From: an uncultured beta proteobacterium
GTDB lineage: Bacteria > Pseudomonadota > Gammaproteobacteria > Burkholderiales > Burkholderiaceae_C
Length of the DNA stretch: 43,522 nt
Direction of reading: 5' to 3'
Assembly (NCBI GenBank): GCA_903873485.1
Contig: CAIQOO010000004.1
Coordinates: 1-43,522, forward strand
Part shown: positions 22,895-30,919 of the stretch, piece after piece
How the letters are laid out: every line of letters begins with the position of its first letter
How positions within the stretch are numbered: the first letter of the stretch is position 1
The notes under the pieces: model-generated
What the model saw: the letters and a program-made list of their open reading frames with translations, nothing else
Told to the model about the DNA's origin: nothing
The model's database searches: none
Translations under genes and position numbers: made by a program

Positions 22895-23001
22895 TCAATA
22901 GCCCAGCACAATGCTGACGATGATGCCGGTGGCAATGGCGATCAGCACATAGTCGGCACCCACCTGCACCCAATGGCACAGGTCATCGCAATGGATTTCA
23001 T
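22895..23001 (-). pseudogene. Small (about 35-aa) membrane protein gene, apparently frameshifted after the start
   Basis: On the minus strand a strong Shine-Dalgarno sequence GAGAGGA (23014-23008) precedes an ATG at 23001, but that frame stops after 19 codons. The next frame carries a convincing small protein: EIHCDDLCHWVQVGAD, then a hydrophobic segment of about 17 residues (YVLIAIATGIIVSIVLG) and Tyr-stop at 22895. One added G after the ATG would join them into a 35-residue single-span protein with His and Cys at its N-terminal end. The region is 107 nt, one short of 36 codons. I do not recognise the family. A sequencing error or a one-base deletion would explain it. Confidence 0.4.
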
Positions 23002-23119
23002 GGTGGGTCCTCTCGTGATGAATGAATCCAGATGCTGCGCGCCGGATGTATCGCGTTTGTGAACGGCAAGGGAATTTGTGCAAAGAGCAGCAGCCGGCAC
23101 CGGTCAGCGAAAATGGCGC

Positions 23120-24226
23120 ATGAACTTGATTACCTCACCTTTTGCCAAAGAACCCGCGTTCGCCCATGGTCAGGCACCACGCACCGCCGTGTTGTACTGC
23201 AACCTCGGCACCCCCGATGCCCCAACGCCTGCCGATGTGCGACGCTTTTTGAGCGAATTTTTGGGCGACCCACGAGTGGTTGAAGTGCCTCGATTGCTCT
23301 GGTTGCTGATTTTGCACGGCATCATCCTGCGGTTCCGTCCGGCCAAATCAGCAGCCAAATACGCCAGCATCTGGAGCCGGGACGGCTCGCCGCTGAAAAT
23401 CTGGACTGACAAGCAGGCCAAGTTGCTGCAAGGCTGGCTGGCCCAGCGCGGCCACGATGTGCAGGTGCGCTACGCCATGCGCTACGGCAGCACGTCGATT
23501 GCCTCGCAGCTCGATGCGCTCAAGGCCGCTGGCACCACCCGCGTGCTGATTCTGCCGGCTTACCCCCAATACTCGGCCACCACCACCGCCAGCCTGTTTG
23601 ACGCGGTTTATCAATGGGCCGGGCAGACCCGCAACATTCCCGAACTGCGCTTTGTCAACCATTACCATGATGACCCGCGCTACATCGCCGCGCTGGCCGA
23701 CAGGGTAGAAAAATACTGGTCTGGCAATGGCCGGCCCGATGTGCTGGTGATGAGCTTTCACGGTGTGCCCGAGCGCACCCTGCATCTGGGTGACCCCTAC
23801 CATTGCGAGTGTTTCAAGACGGCCCGGCTGCTGGCCGAACAACTCGATTTGTCAAAAGCGCAATACACCGTCAGCTTCCAGTCGAGACTGGGCCGCGCCA
23901 AGTGGCTGCAACCCTATACCGAGCCAACCCTGATCAGCATGGGCCAGTCGGGCATCGGGCGGGTCGATGTGATCTGCCCGGCCTTTACCTGCGACTGCCT
24001 GGAAACCCTCGAGGAGATCAACCAAGAAGCCCGCGCGGCGTTTTTGCACGCGGGTGGCAAGGCATTTCATTACATCCCCTGCCTCAATGATGACCCGGCC
24101 TGGATTACCGCGCTGTGCGGCATCACCGAGCAGCATCTGGGTGGCTGGCCAACCCTGACCGCAGATCGTTCAACTGCACTGGCGGCCTCGCGCAGCCGAG
24201 CCCTGGCACTGGGTGCCCGCCAATAG
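23120..24226 (+). CDS. hemH: Ferrochelatase
   Basis: The last enzyme of haem synthesis, inserting Fe2+ into protoporphyrin IX; 368 residues. Family signatures: VLYCNLGTPDAPTPADVRRF near the N-terminus, PAYPQYSATTTAS, the active-site His in MSFHGVPERTLHLGDPYH, TVSFQSRLGRAKWLQPYTEP and CPAFTCDCLETLEEI. I chose the ATG at 23120; 14 upstream codons in frame show no similarity. The cysteines near FTCDCLE might serve a metal centre as in some ferrochelatases, but this is not established here. A weak terminator overlaps the end of the convergent ppk2 gene. Confidence 0.97.
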   Translation: MNLITSPFAKEPAFAHGQAPRTAVLYCNLGTPDAPTPADVRRFLSEFLGDPRVVEVPRLLWLLILHGIILRFRPAKSAAKYASIWSRDGSPLKIWTDKQAKLLQGWLAQRGHDVQVRYAMRYGSTSIASQLDALKAAGTTRVLILPAYPQYSATTTASLFDAVYQWAGQTRNIPELRFVNHYHDDPRYIAALADRVEKYWSGNGRPDVLVMSFHGVPERTLHLGDPYHCECFKTARLLAEQLDLSKAQYTVSFQSRLGRAKWLQPYTEPTLISMGQSGIGRVDVICPAFTCDCLETLEEINQEARAAFLHAGGKAFHYIPCLNDDPAWITALCGITEQHLGGWPTLTADRSTALAASRSRALALGARQ

Positions 24227-24277
24227 CAGATTGAACTTGTTTGTCGGTGCTGGCGTGCGCATGCAAGACCGCAGCCG

Positions 24278-24297
24278 AGGCTTCAGGCCTTTGTTTT
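24278..24297 (+). terminator. Possible hemH terminator overlapping the ppk2 stop
   Basis: AGGC (24278-24281) and GCCT (24287-24290) form a short stem directly followed by TTGTTTTTTT. It lies about 50 bp after hemH and overlaps the last codons of convergent ppk2. The stem is short, so it is only a moderate call. Confidence 0.45.
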
Positions 24298-25920
24298 TTT
24301 ATGCTTGCCAGCATCGACCGGTTTTACTGCTTTGGTATCGCGTGCTCCCGGCTTGGCGACTTTGTCAGATTTGTCTGATTTGCCGACCTTGTCGGCTTTG
24401 GTGTCCGATTTTTTCGAGACACCCGGTGCTGCCACGGCAGGTCCGGACAACTCTGCTTCCAGGCGCTCGCACAGCGTGCGCAATATCTTGACACGCGCAT
24501 AGTTCTTGTCATTGGCTTCGACCAGCGTCCAGGGCGCATTGCCGGTGCTGGTGCGCTCCACCATGTCGCAGATCGCCATCTGGTAGTCGTTCCATTTCTC
24601 GCGATTGCGCCAGTCCTCCTGGGTGATCTTGAAGCGCTTGAAATCAATTTTTTCACGCTCCTGAAAACGCCGCAACTGCTCTTCCTGGCTGATTTGCAGC
24701 CAGAACTTGACCATGATGACACCGGCATCCATGAGTTCGTGCTCAAAGTCATTGATCTCGCTGTAGGCACGCAACCAGTCGGCTTCCGAGCAAAAACCTT
24801 CAACCCGCTCCACCAGCACCCGGCCATACCAGGTGCGGTCAAAAATCGCCACATGGCCATGCCGGGGAAGCTGACGCCAAAAACGCCACAAATGGGGCTG
24901 TGCCTTTTCTTCATCGGTGGGTGCCGCAACCGGGGTGACCTGGTATTGGCGGGCATCAAGTGCCGCTGCAATGCGGCGAATGGCACCCCCCTTGCCTGCT
25001 GCATCGGCACCCTCAAAAGCGCACACCAGTGAGCGATTTTTGAACCGCTCGTCACGAATCAGTTCCGACAGGCGCCCCTGCCATTGGGCCAATTCGTCCT
25101 TGTAGAGCTTGTCATCAAGCTTGAGCGTCAAATCCAGTTCGGACAGCACATTGCGGCCATCCAGGTTGACCCGCACCATCGGCGCGGTCGGCGCTGGTGA
25201 CTGGTCCGGGTGGGCCAAGCGGCGCCTGAGCGCATCGAGCAACACCTGCCCGACGGTGAGCGAGCGGTAACGGTCATCGCTGCCCTCCACCACCACCCAG
25301 GGTGCCGCCGCCGTGTTGGTGATGCGCAGCAAGTGACCGGCCACTTCCTGCAGTTGGTCGTAGGTTTTCAGGCGGTCCCAGTTCCATTGGGTCACGCGCC
25401 AGGCGGTGCGCGGGTCGGCCTCAAGCGCCTTGAGCCGGGCACGCTGACCGTCTTTGGTCAGATGAAACCAGAACTTCAGCACCAACGCTCCTTCGTTGAC
25501 CAGCATTTCTTCAAAACGGTTGATCTGCTGGGACCGGGCATCGAGTTCCTTCAACGACAGTGCGCCCTGAATGCGCTCGCGAATCGGGTCTGAATACCAG
25601 GAACCGGCAAAAATGCCGATGCGCCCCTTGGGCGGCAAGGAGCGCCAATAGCGCCACATCGGAGGGCGCTCGCGCTCTTCATCGCTCGGCTCGGAAAACG
25701 CCAGCGTCGATAAAAACCGGGGGTCCATCCATTCATAAAGGGTGTTGATGGTTTCACCTTTGCCGGCACCATCCTGGCCGCTGATCAGCACCACCACCGG
25801 AAACTTGTGCTGGGTGAACAAATCCACCTGCGCCTCCTGCATCGCTGCCCGCAGCACCGGAACTGCCTCGCGAAACACCGACTTGTCCAATTTGTGTCCA
25901 ATTTCTGCTGATTCAAACAT
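24283..25920 (-). CDS. ppk2: Two-domain PPK2 (polyphosphate:AMP phosphotransferase type)
   Basis: A 545-residue protein with two tandem PPK2 domains, the layout of polyphosphate:AMP phosphotransferases (class II PPK2). Each domain has a Walker A loop (GQDGAGKG at 48-55; EGADAAGKGGAIRR near 304) and lid/Walker B regions (GSWYSDPIRERI in the first, FDRTWYGRVLVERVEGF in the second). The second copy has the fuller catalytic set, as in known two-domain enzymes where the C-terminal half is active. After about residue 500 comes a Lys/Asp/Ala-rich tail of some 45 residues (KKSDTKADKVGKSDKSDK, ending KHKKTKA) that is not part of the fold and might bind polyphosphate or nucleic acid. It uses polyphosphate to phosphorylate AMP. 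Confidence 0.92.
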   Translation of the reverse strand: MFESAEIGHKLDKSVFREAVPVLRAAMQEAQVDLFTQHKFPVVVLISGQDGAGKGETINTLYEWMDPRFLSTLAFSEPSDEERERPPMWRYWRSLPPKGRIGIFAGSWYSDPIRERIQGALSLKELDARSQQINRFEEMLVNEGALVLKFWFHLTKDGQRARLKALEADPRTAWRVTQWNWDRLKTYDQLQEVAGHLLRITNTAAAPWVVVEGSDDRYRSLTVGQVLLDALRRRLAHPDQSPAPTAPMVRVNLDGRNVLSELDLTLKLDDKLYKDELAQWQGRLSELIRDERFKNRSLVCAFEGADAAGKGGAIRRIAAALDARQYQVTPVAAPTDEEKAQPHLWRFWRQLPRHGHVAIFDRTWYGRVLVERVEGFCSEADWLRAYSEINDFEHELMDAGVIMVKFWLQISQEEQLRRFQEREKIDFKRFKITQEDWRNREKWNDYQMAICDMVERTSTGNAPWTLVEANDKNYARVKILRTLCERLEAELSGPAVAAPGVSKKSDTKADKVGKSDKSDKVAKPGARDTKAVKPVDAGKHKKTKA

Positions 25921-26195
25921 ACAAGACTTTCAGGATAAGGTGCCGACTCAAAGAAAGTGAAAAGTTCAGCGATGCAGGCTAGTCTAGACCAGTACCGCTG
26001 CCGCAGGACTGACGACCCGCTGAAAATCTGCACCCATTTCATCCGGCCAGCAGGTCATCCAACACCAGACTGCTGATGCCGGCAGCGGACTTGAACAGCC
26101 CATAAATGGTGTGCTGGGACTCACAGCAGCAGGGTCGATCAGGGGTAACATCGGTAGAACATAACTCTGACGTCGTTGGTCATCAAGGAAAAATC

Positions 26196-27764
26196 GTGCA
26201 AGCCACCAAGTACAAGATTTGGGTTCAACTACTCACAACAATTGGGGCCGCACTGCTGATCGTCTGGACTGGCGTGATCATCTGGCAGGGCCATGTGACA
26301 CGTCAAGCCGCCCTGGACCAGGCCACCGACTTTTCCAAAAGCATGCACGATGCCACCATGGCCGGCCTGACCGGCATGATGGTGACCGGCACGGTGGCGC
26401 AACGCGATATTTTCCTCGACCAGGTCAAGCAGCTCGGCTCGGTTCGTGACGTGCGGGTGCTGCGGGCCGAAGCGGTAGTCAAAATTTTTGGCCCGGGCAC
26501 CGCCAAGGACGACTCGGCACCCGATGCCATCGAGCAAAAAGTGATGCAAACCGGCACTGCCATCATTGTGGTCGAATCCGATGCCAAGGGTGAATACCTG
26601 CGGACGGTGCGACCTGCGCTGGCTTCCAAAAACTCGCTGGGCAAGGACTGCACCACTTGCCATGTTGCCGCCGAAGGCACGGTGCTGGGGGTGGTCAGCA
26701 TGAAGGTGTCGCTGGACAAGGTCAATGCCAGCCTGGCCGATCAGCGTATCAAGTCGATGCTGGCGGCACTGATCACCTGCATTCCGGTGCTGATGCTGAT
26801 TTACCCCTTTATCCGCCGGGTCGTGACACAGCCCCTTGAATACTGTGTGCAAGTCGCCCGCGGCATTGCCCAGGGTGACCTGACGCAGAAAATTCAAGTG
26901 CGCTCAAGCAATGAAATGGGGCAGTTGCAACAAGCCCTGAAAGACATGAACACCAGCCTGGAGCTGATCGTGCACCAGGTGCGGGCCGGCACCGACTCGA
27001 TTTTCAGTGCCTCAAGCGACATCGCCAGCGGCAATCTGGATTTGTCCAATCGAACCGAAATGCAGGCCAGCTCGCTGGAAAGCACCGCCGCCTCGATGGC
27101 GGAAGTCACCTCGGCCGTCAGCAAAAACGCCGAGCATGCGCGCCACGCCAACGAGCTGGCGCATTCCGCCTCGGATGTGGCGCTGCGGGGTGGCACGGTG
27201 GTGTCTTGCGTGATCGACACCATGGGGTCCATCAACCAGTCTTCCAAACGCATAGTCGATATCATTGCGGTGATTGACGGTATTGCCTTTCAGACCAATA
27301 TTCTGGCGCTCAACGCCGCCGTGGAAGCGGCGCGTGCCGGCGAACAGGGCCGTGGCTTTGCCGTGGTGGCCTCCGAGGTGCGCCATCTGGCCAAACGCTC
27401 TGCCGATGCGGCGCGGGAAATCAAGATGTTGATTGGCGACTCGGTCACCCAGGTGGAGGCCGGCAGTGTTCTGGTGCAGCAAGCTGGCCGCACCATGAAC
27501 GACATTGTCGAGAGCATCCGCAATGTGACCGACATCATGGTTGAAATCTCGGCTGCCGAGGTGGAGCAGACCGAGGGTATCGAGCGGGTCGGCAGCGCCA
27601 TCGACCAGATGAACCAGGTAACCCAGCAAAATGCCGCGCTGGTGGAACAAGCCGCAGCGGCGGCCCAGTCGCTGCAAGACCAGGCCGAGCACCTTGAGCA
27701 GGTCGTCAGCACCTTCAAGGTTTTAGGACAAAATCAGGCTCAAGCCCTTATTGGACGTGCCTGA
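26196..27764 (+). CDS. Methyl-accepting chemotaxis protein with periplasmic haem c motif
   Basis: A chemoreceptor of 522 residues. I place the start at the GTG at 26196, with AAGGAA five bases upstream; the frame is open from 26106 but those residues have no family match. TM1 (about residues 9-27) and TM2 (about 188-206) enclose a periplasmic domain of about 160 residues containing CTTCH (Cys152-His156), a c-type haem attachment motif. HAMP follows, then the signalling domain with the highly conserved tip IDGIAFQTNILALNAAVEAA and ARAGEQGRGFAVVASEVR. The haem site suggests sensing of redox state or a gas such as O2 or NO, as in haem-containing chemoreceptors of Geobacter. The last residues (NQAQALIGRA) are encoded by a dispersed repeat. 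Confidence 0.93.
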   Translation: MQATKYKIWVQLLTTIGAALLIVWTGVIIWQGHVTRQAALDQATDFSKSMHDATMAGLTGMMVTGTVAQRDIFLDQVKQLGSVRDVRVLRAEAVVKIFGPGTAKDDSAPDAIEQKVMQTGTAIIVVESDAKGEYLRTVRPALASKNSLGKDCTTCHVAAEGTVLGVVSMKVSLDKVNASLADQRIKSMLAALITCIPVLMLIYPFIRRVVTQPLEYCVQVARGIAQGDLTQKIQVRSSNEMGQLQQALKDMNTSLELIVHQVRAGTDSIFSASSDIASGNLDLSNRTEMQASSLESTAASMAEVTSAVSKNAEHARHANELAHSASDVALRGGTVVSCVIDTMGSINQSSKRIVDIIAVIDGIAFQTNILALNAAVEAARAGEQGRGFAVVASEVRHLAKRSADAAREIKMLIGDSVTQVEAGSVLVQQAGRTMNDIVESIRNVTDIMVEISAAEVEQTEGIERVGSAIDQMNQVTQQNAALVEQAAAAAQSLQDQAEHLEQVVSTFKVLGQNQAQALIGRA

Positions 27765-27777
27765 GTAGCTATTATTT
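27731..27777 (-). repeat. Dispersed hairpin repeat, copy 8, forming the MCP C-terminus
   Basis: On the minus strand it reads AATAGCTACTCAGGCAC..., AATAAGGGCTTGAGCC and TGATTTT. The chemoreceptor gene ends inside it: the final codons for NQAQALIGRA and the TGA stop come from the repeat. Confidence 0.8.
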
Positions 27778-27848
27778 TTCTAGCTATTCAGTCAGCAGGT
27801 CAGGTTGATCTGTTGCAACCCGGCCATTCATTTTTTCGTCAACCTCCC

Positions 27849-29063
27849 ATGCCCGCAACCTGCTGCAACATCCACTGGCTTGAAGCCGACCTGGCCCGCT
27901 GTGCCCGCTGGCGCTGTGAACGTGGCACACCGGCACCGCAGCGGGTGCTGCTGGCCGACGACACCCTCAGCGCCGACGCGGCTTTCCGACTGGTCTGCGA
28001 AGGCACCGCCCTGCTCTGGCGCGGTGACTTCCAGAATGCCCGCCAACTGCTGCAGGCGCTGGCCCGCCGGGTCGATCAGGTGCCCAAACGCAAGCGCAAA
28101 CAGGCCGAACAAGTGGTGCCAATGGCCCAAGCCTTCAACCAGCATCGTCAAACGCAGTCGCGGCGGGCGCGGCTGCTGGGCATGCTGCTGATCGAGTTCA
28201 ATGCCGACTACAGCATCGCGCTGCGCCGCGCGCCCGACTTCAGATTGGCGTGTACCGAGGCGTGGGGCCAGGCAGAGCCGGCTGGCGGCAACTCGGTGGC
28301 CTCGCTGCGCGAACTGCTGGGCATCGGCAGCGCCCACCAATGGCGCCGGACCGGCATCGACATTGCAGCACTTGGCGAGCCACCCAACAACCGGATTCAC
28401 CCGCATTACGGCGTGTTTTCACCGGTTCGCGGCGAATACATCGGGCTGCTGGCCAGCGCCCATTTGCCCAAGCCAGCCAAGGGGCAGGATGGCATCACGG
28501 CGTTTGACATCGGCACCGGCACCGGGGTGCTGGCGGCCGTGTTGGCGCGCCGGGGCGTGGCGCACATCCAGGCCACCGACACCGACCCCCGGGCGCTGGC
28601 CTGCGCGCGTGACAATCTGGCCCGCCTTGGCCTGCTCCATCAGGTCAGCCTGCAAGACGCCGACTTGTTTCCTGATGGCCAAGCCGCGCTGATTGTCTGC
28701 AACCCGCCCTGGCTGCCGGCCCGGCCCGGTTCGCCGCTGGAGCGTGCCGTGTATGACGACGGCAGCCGCATGCTCAAGGGTTTTTTGCAGGGCTTGCGCG
28801 CCCATCTGGAACCGCGCGGCGAAGGCTGGCTGATTCTGTCCAATCTGGCCGAACACCTGGGCCTGCGCACCCGCGACGAACTGCTGGCGCTGTTTGAGCA
28901 AAACGGCCTGCGCGTCATCAGCCGCATTGATGCCCGGCCAACACACCCCAAAGCCAGCGACCCCGGCGATGCCTTGCACCAAGCGCGTGCCAAAGAAGTC
29001 ACCTCCTTGTGGCGGCTGGCGGCCCAGCCCGAACCAGCCCACCCAGAACAGTGCTTGCCGTAA
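27849..29063 (+). CDS. SAM-dependent methyltransferase (PrmC/RsmC-like N-methyltransferase)
   Basis: About 404 residues. The C-terminal half is a class I methyltransferase: AFDIGTGTGVLAAVLARRGV binds S-adenosylmethionine, ATDTDPRAL is the acidic strand-2 motif, and IVCNPPWLPA is the NPPW/NPPY motif of enzymes that methylate amide or exocyclic amino nitrogens (PrmC, RsmC, RlmG). The N-terminal half is Arg-rich and without clear similarity; it may bind RNA or protein substrate. I chose the ATG at 27849 over a TTG 36 bases earlier. The substrate cannot be told from sequence. It stands between two dispersed repeats. Confidence 0.8.
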   Translation: MPATCCNIHWLEADLARCARWRCERGTPAPQRVLLADDTLSADAAFRLVCEGTALLWRGDFQNARQLLQALARRVDQVPKRKRKQAEQVVPMAQAFNQHRQTQSRRARLLGMLLIEFNADYSIALRRAPDFRLACTEAWGQAEPAGGNSVASLRELLGIGSAHQWRRTGIDIAALGEPPNNRIHPHYGVFSPVRGEYIGLLASAHLPKPAKGQDGITAFDIGTGTGVLAAVLARRGVAHIQATDTDPRALACARDNLARLGLLHQVSLQDADLFPDGQAALIVCNPPWLPARPGSPLERAVYDDGSRMLKGFLQGLRAHLEPRGEGWLILSNLAEHLGLRTRDELLALFEQNGLRVISRIDARPTHPKASDPGDALHQARAKEVTSLWRLAAQPEPAHPEQCLP

Positions 29064-29105
29064 AGCGGTTGCTGGCTGCCGGCTGCTGATCCGGACTGTT
29101 GTGCC

Positions 29106-29155
29106 AAATCAGGCTCTGGCCCTTACGGGAGATGCGTACTTGGCTATGATAAATA
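29106..29155 (-). repeat. Dispersed hairpin repeat, copy 9
   Basis: On the minus strand: ATTTATCATAGCCAAGTACGC, then CGTAAGGGCCAGAGCCTGATTT. It fills most of the gap between the methyltransferase and the glutathione peroxidase. Confidence 0.75.
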
Positions 29156-29187
29156 GAAATCCCTGAAACCAGCCAAGAGGTTCACCC

Positions 29188-29787
29188 ATGCAATCACGTT
29201 CCATCACACAGTTGATCAGACTATGGTCTGGCAGCACCCTGCTGTTTGCCGCAGCCGCCCTGGCCCAGCCGGCCACGCCAGCCAAAGCCGCCAGCACTGC
29301 GGCAAGCGCTACCTGCCCGCCGATCCTGAATCACCGCTTCAACCGGCTGCAAGACGAAGCGCCACAAAACCTGTGCCAATACGCTGGCCGGGTGATTCTG
29401 GTGGTCAACACCGCCAGCTTTTGCGGCTTTACCGGACAGTATGAGGGGCTGGAGGCCCTGTATGCCAAATACCAGGCCCGGGGGCTGGTGGTGATGGGTT
29501 TTCCATCCAACGACTTTGGTCAGCAAGAGCCGGGCAGCGACAAGGAGATTGCCGATTTTTGCTTTAACACCTACGCCGTCAAGTTTCCGATGTTCTCCAA
29601 AACCGTGGTGTCGGGTGCGGCACGCAACCCGCTGTACGCGCAGTTGGCCAAAGAAACCGGACAAACCCCCAAATGGAACTTCCACAAATACCTGATTGAC
29701 CGCAACGGCCAAGTGGTGGACAGCTTTGGCAGCCTGACCGGCCCGCAAAGCAAAAGCCTGGTGGCGGCCATTGAAAAAGCACTGTGA
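29188..29787 (+). CDS. Periplasmic glutathione peroxidase-like protein
   Basis: A thiol peroxidase of 199 residues from the glutathione peroxidase family, reducing peroxides with thioredoxin or glutathione. A signal peptide (residues 1-26, core LLFAAAALAQ) indicates export. Catalytic residues: Cys79 in NTASFCGFTGQYEGLEALY (Cys replaces selenocysteine), Gln and the FPSNDFGQQEPGS motif, and the Trp-Asn pair in KWNFHKYLID. Its length and order are standard for bacterial GPx plus a leader. The ATG at 29188 has AAGAGG upstream. Its stop overlaps the start of hslR (GTGA), pointing to a two-gene transcript of stress functions. Confidence 0.95.
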   Translation: MQSRSITQLIRLWSGSTLLFAAAALAQPATPAKAASTAASATCPPILNHRFNRLQDEAPQNLCQYAGRVILVVNTASFCGFTGQYEGLEALYAKYQARGLVVMGFPSNDFGQQEPGSDKEIADFCFNTYAVKFPMFSKTVVSGAARNPLYAQLAKETGQTPKWNFHKYLIDRNGQVVDSFGSLTGPQSKSLVAAIEKAL

Positions 29788-30212
29788 CGCATCCGATGGA
29801 CAAGCTGCGCATTGACAAATGGCTGTGGGCCGCCCGCTTTTACAAGACCCGCAGCCTCGCGTGTGACGAAATTGACAAGGGCCGGGTGCAGGTCAACGGT
29901 GCCAGCGTGAAGCCGGCGCGTGAAGTCAAGGCCGGCGACAGTGTGCAGTTGCGCACCGGCCCGATCCTGCGCACCGTGACGGTGCTGGCCATCAGCGACA
30001 AGCGTGGCCCGGCACCGGTGGCAGCACTGCTATTCAAGGAAACCGATGAATCAATGCGTTTGCGCAGCCAGGCAGCCGAACAGCGCCGGCTGGCCCCCGA
30101 GCCAGCCCTGACGCTGACCGAGGGTCGCCCGACCAAACGGGACCGGCGCGATGCCGAAAAAATGCGCAGCGGCGGCTGGGGTGACCGGTGGAGCGCATCG
30201 CTGGATGACTGA
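29784..30212 (+). CDS. hslR: S4-domain heat-shock protein Hsp15
   Basis: A 142-residue (from GTG) S4 RNA-binding protein. The S4 fold reads LRIDKWLWAARFYKTRSLA, then KGRVQVNGASVKPAREVKAG and DSVQLRTG; the C-terminal basic tail is rich in Arg (TKRDRRDAEKMRSGGW). Hsp15 binds stalled 50S subunits carrying nascent chains and helps recycle them. The GTG at 29784 overlaps the gpx stop; the ATG at 29796 (MDKLRID) is an alternative start closer to the conserved region. Length is near that of E. coli Hsp15 (133 residues). Confidence 0.93.
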   Translation: MTHPMDKLRIDKWLWAARFYKTRSLACDEIDKGRVQVNGASVKPAREVKAGDSVQLRTGPILRTVTVLAISDKRGPAPVAALLFKETDESMRLRSQAAEQRRLAPEPALTLTEGRPTKRDRRDAEKMRSGGWGDRWSASLDD

Positions 30213-30528
30213 GGTGCCCAGCAGCAATGGGTTAACGTGAAACACACCCGTTCGTGCTGAGCTTGTCGAAGCATCGTCTCGGTAGAAAGGCCCTTCGACC
30301 CTTCGGCCCTTCGGCCCTTCGGCAAGCTCAGGACTGGTCAAGCTCAGGACTGGTCAAGCTCAGGACAGGCCAAGCTCAGGGCGAACGGGCGTAGTTGGAC
30401 GAACGGTTTCATTATTCGGGGTGGCTGGCCTGACTATGCGATGACCAAGCACAGCCGCCCGCCTTATGCGGTTGACGCAACGCTCAAGCGTGCTCACAGC
30501 GACAGCGCCGCGCCGCTGGAGCGCTGGC
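30213..30528. other. REP-rich intergenic region
   Basis: No gene is strongly supported. The left half is the REP-like block described separately. The right part (about 30403-30539) has one open frame encoding GGWPDYAMTKHSRPPYAVD and ending ERWLSL-stop, possibly the tail of a lost gene; I do not recognise it. Confidence 0.4.
30247..30389. repeat. REP-like inverted repeat with internal tandem expansion
   Basis: The left arm CCCGTTCGTGCTGAGCTTG... (30247-30271) and right arm CAAGCTCAGGGCGAACGGG (30371-30389) are the same pair found in the element at 38325-38386. Between them are tandem 9-mers (CCCTTCGGC, about three copies, 30291-30323) and four head-to-tail 16-bp units starting CAAGCTCAGGACTGGT (30323-30386). 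GCTTGTCGAAG/CTTCGACAAGC repeats of this type are common in proteobacteria. Confidence 0.8.
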
Positions 30529-30804
30529 TCAGCCTATGAGTAATCCAGCGGCCCCGCAACATTTTTTGTATTTCTTGCCGCTTCCACATTTGCATAGATC
30601 ATTGCGACCAATTTTTTCCGATTGAATCGGCATCGGTGGATTTAAGGCTCTTTCCAAATCAGAAATATCTTCTGGTTTATCTGACTCCAAGCCAATGATG
30701 TAGTGCCATCCATGTTCAGCGCATGTTTCTGTGACATACCTTGCTTTTTCATCCGAATGCACCCGGACGATGATGGGTCTTTCCTTGCTTCCAAGTTTTT
30801 TCAT
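30529..30804 (-). CDS. SEC-C zinc-motif small protein (PBPRA1643-like)
   Basis: A 91-residue protein. The N-terminal part ([20 protein letters not shown], then [20 protein letters not shown] and SDLERALNP) matches a small bacterial family that I recall as the PBPRA1643-type SWIM/SEC-C proteins. The C-terminus is a SEC-C zinc motif: [19 protein letters not shown], with the CxCx8CC ligands, like the tail of SecA. The function is not established; the motif suggests zinc-mediated protein or nucleic-acid contact. The Shine-Dalgarno sequence is weak. It stands alone between repeats. Confidence 0.85.
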   Translation of the reverse strand: MKKLGSKERPIIVRVHSDEKARYVTETCAEHGWHYIIGLESDKPEDISDLERALNPPMPIQSEKIGRNDLCKCGSGKKYKKCCGAAGLLIG

Positions 30805-30872
30805 GGTTTTCTCGCATTAGTTGAGTTTTTTCCTGCGTTAAAGCGCTTATCTTAGCTGACAATTTCAGCATC

Positions 30873-30919
30873 ATTTTGGCATCCAGCCCTTATGCAGCAA
30901 GCGCTAGCAGCTATTTAAT
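30873..30919 (-). repeat. Dispersed hairpin repeat, copy 10, giving the AAA-ATPase stop codon
   Basis: Minus strand: ATTAAATAGCTGCTAGCGCTTG..., ATAAGGGCTGGATGCC. The TAG of its leading ATAGCT block is the stop codon of the AAA-ATPase-like gene (30913-30911). Confidence 0.85.

Noticed and set aside
30291..30386. Tandem repeats as a CRISPR array
   Set aside because: The units are contiguous 9- and 16-mers without unique spacers, and no cas genes are present.
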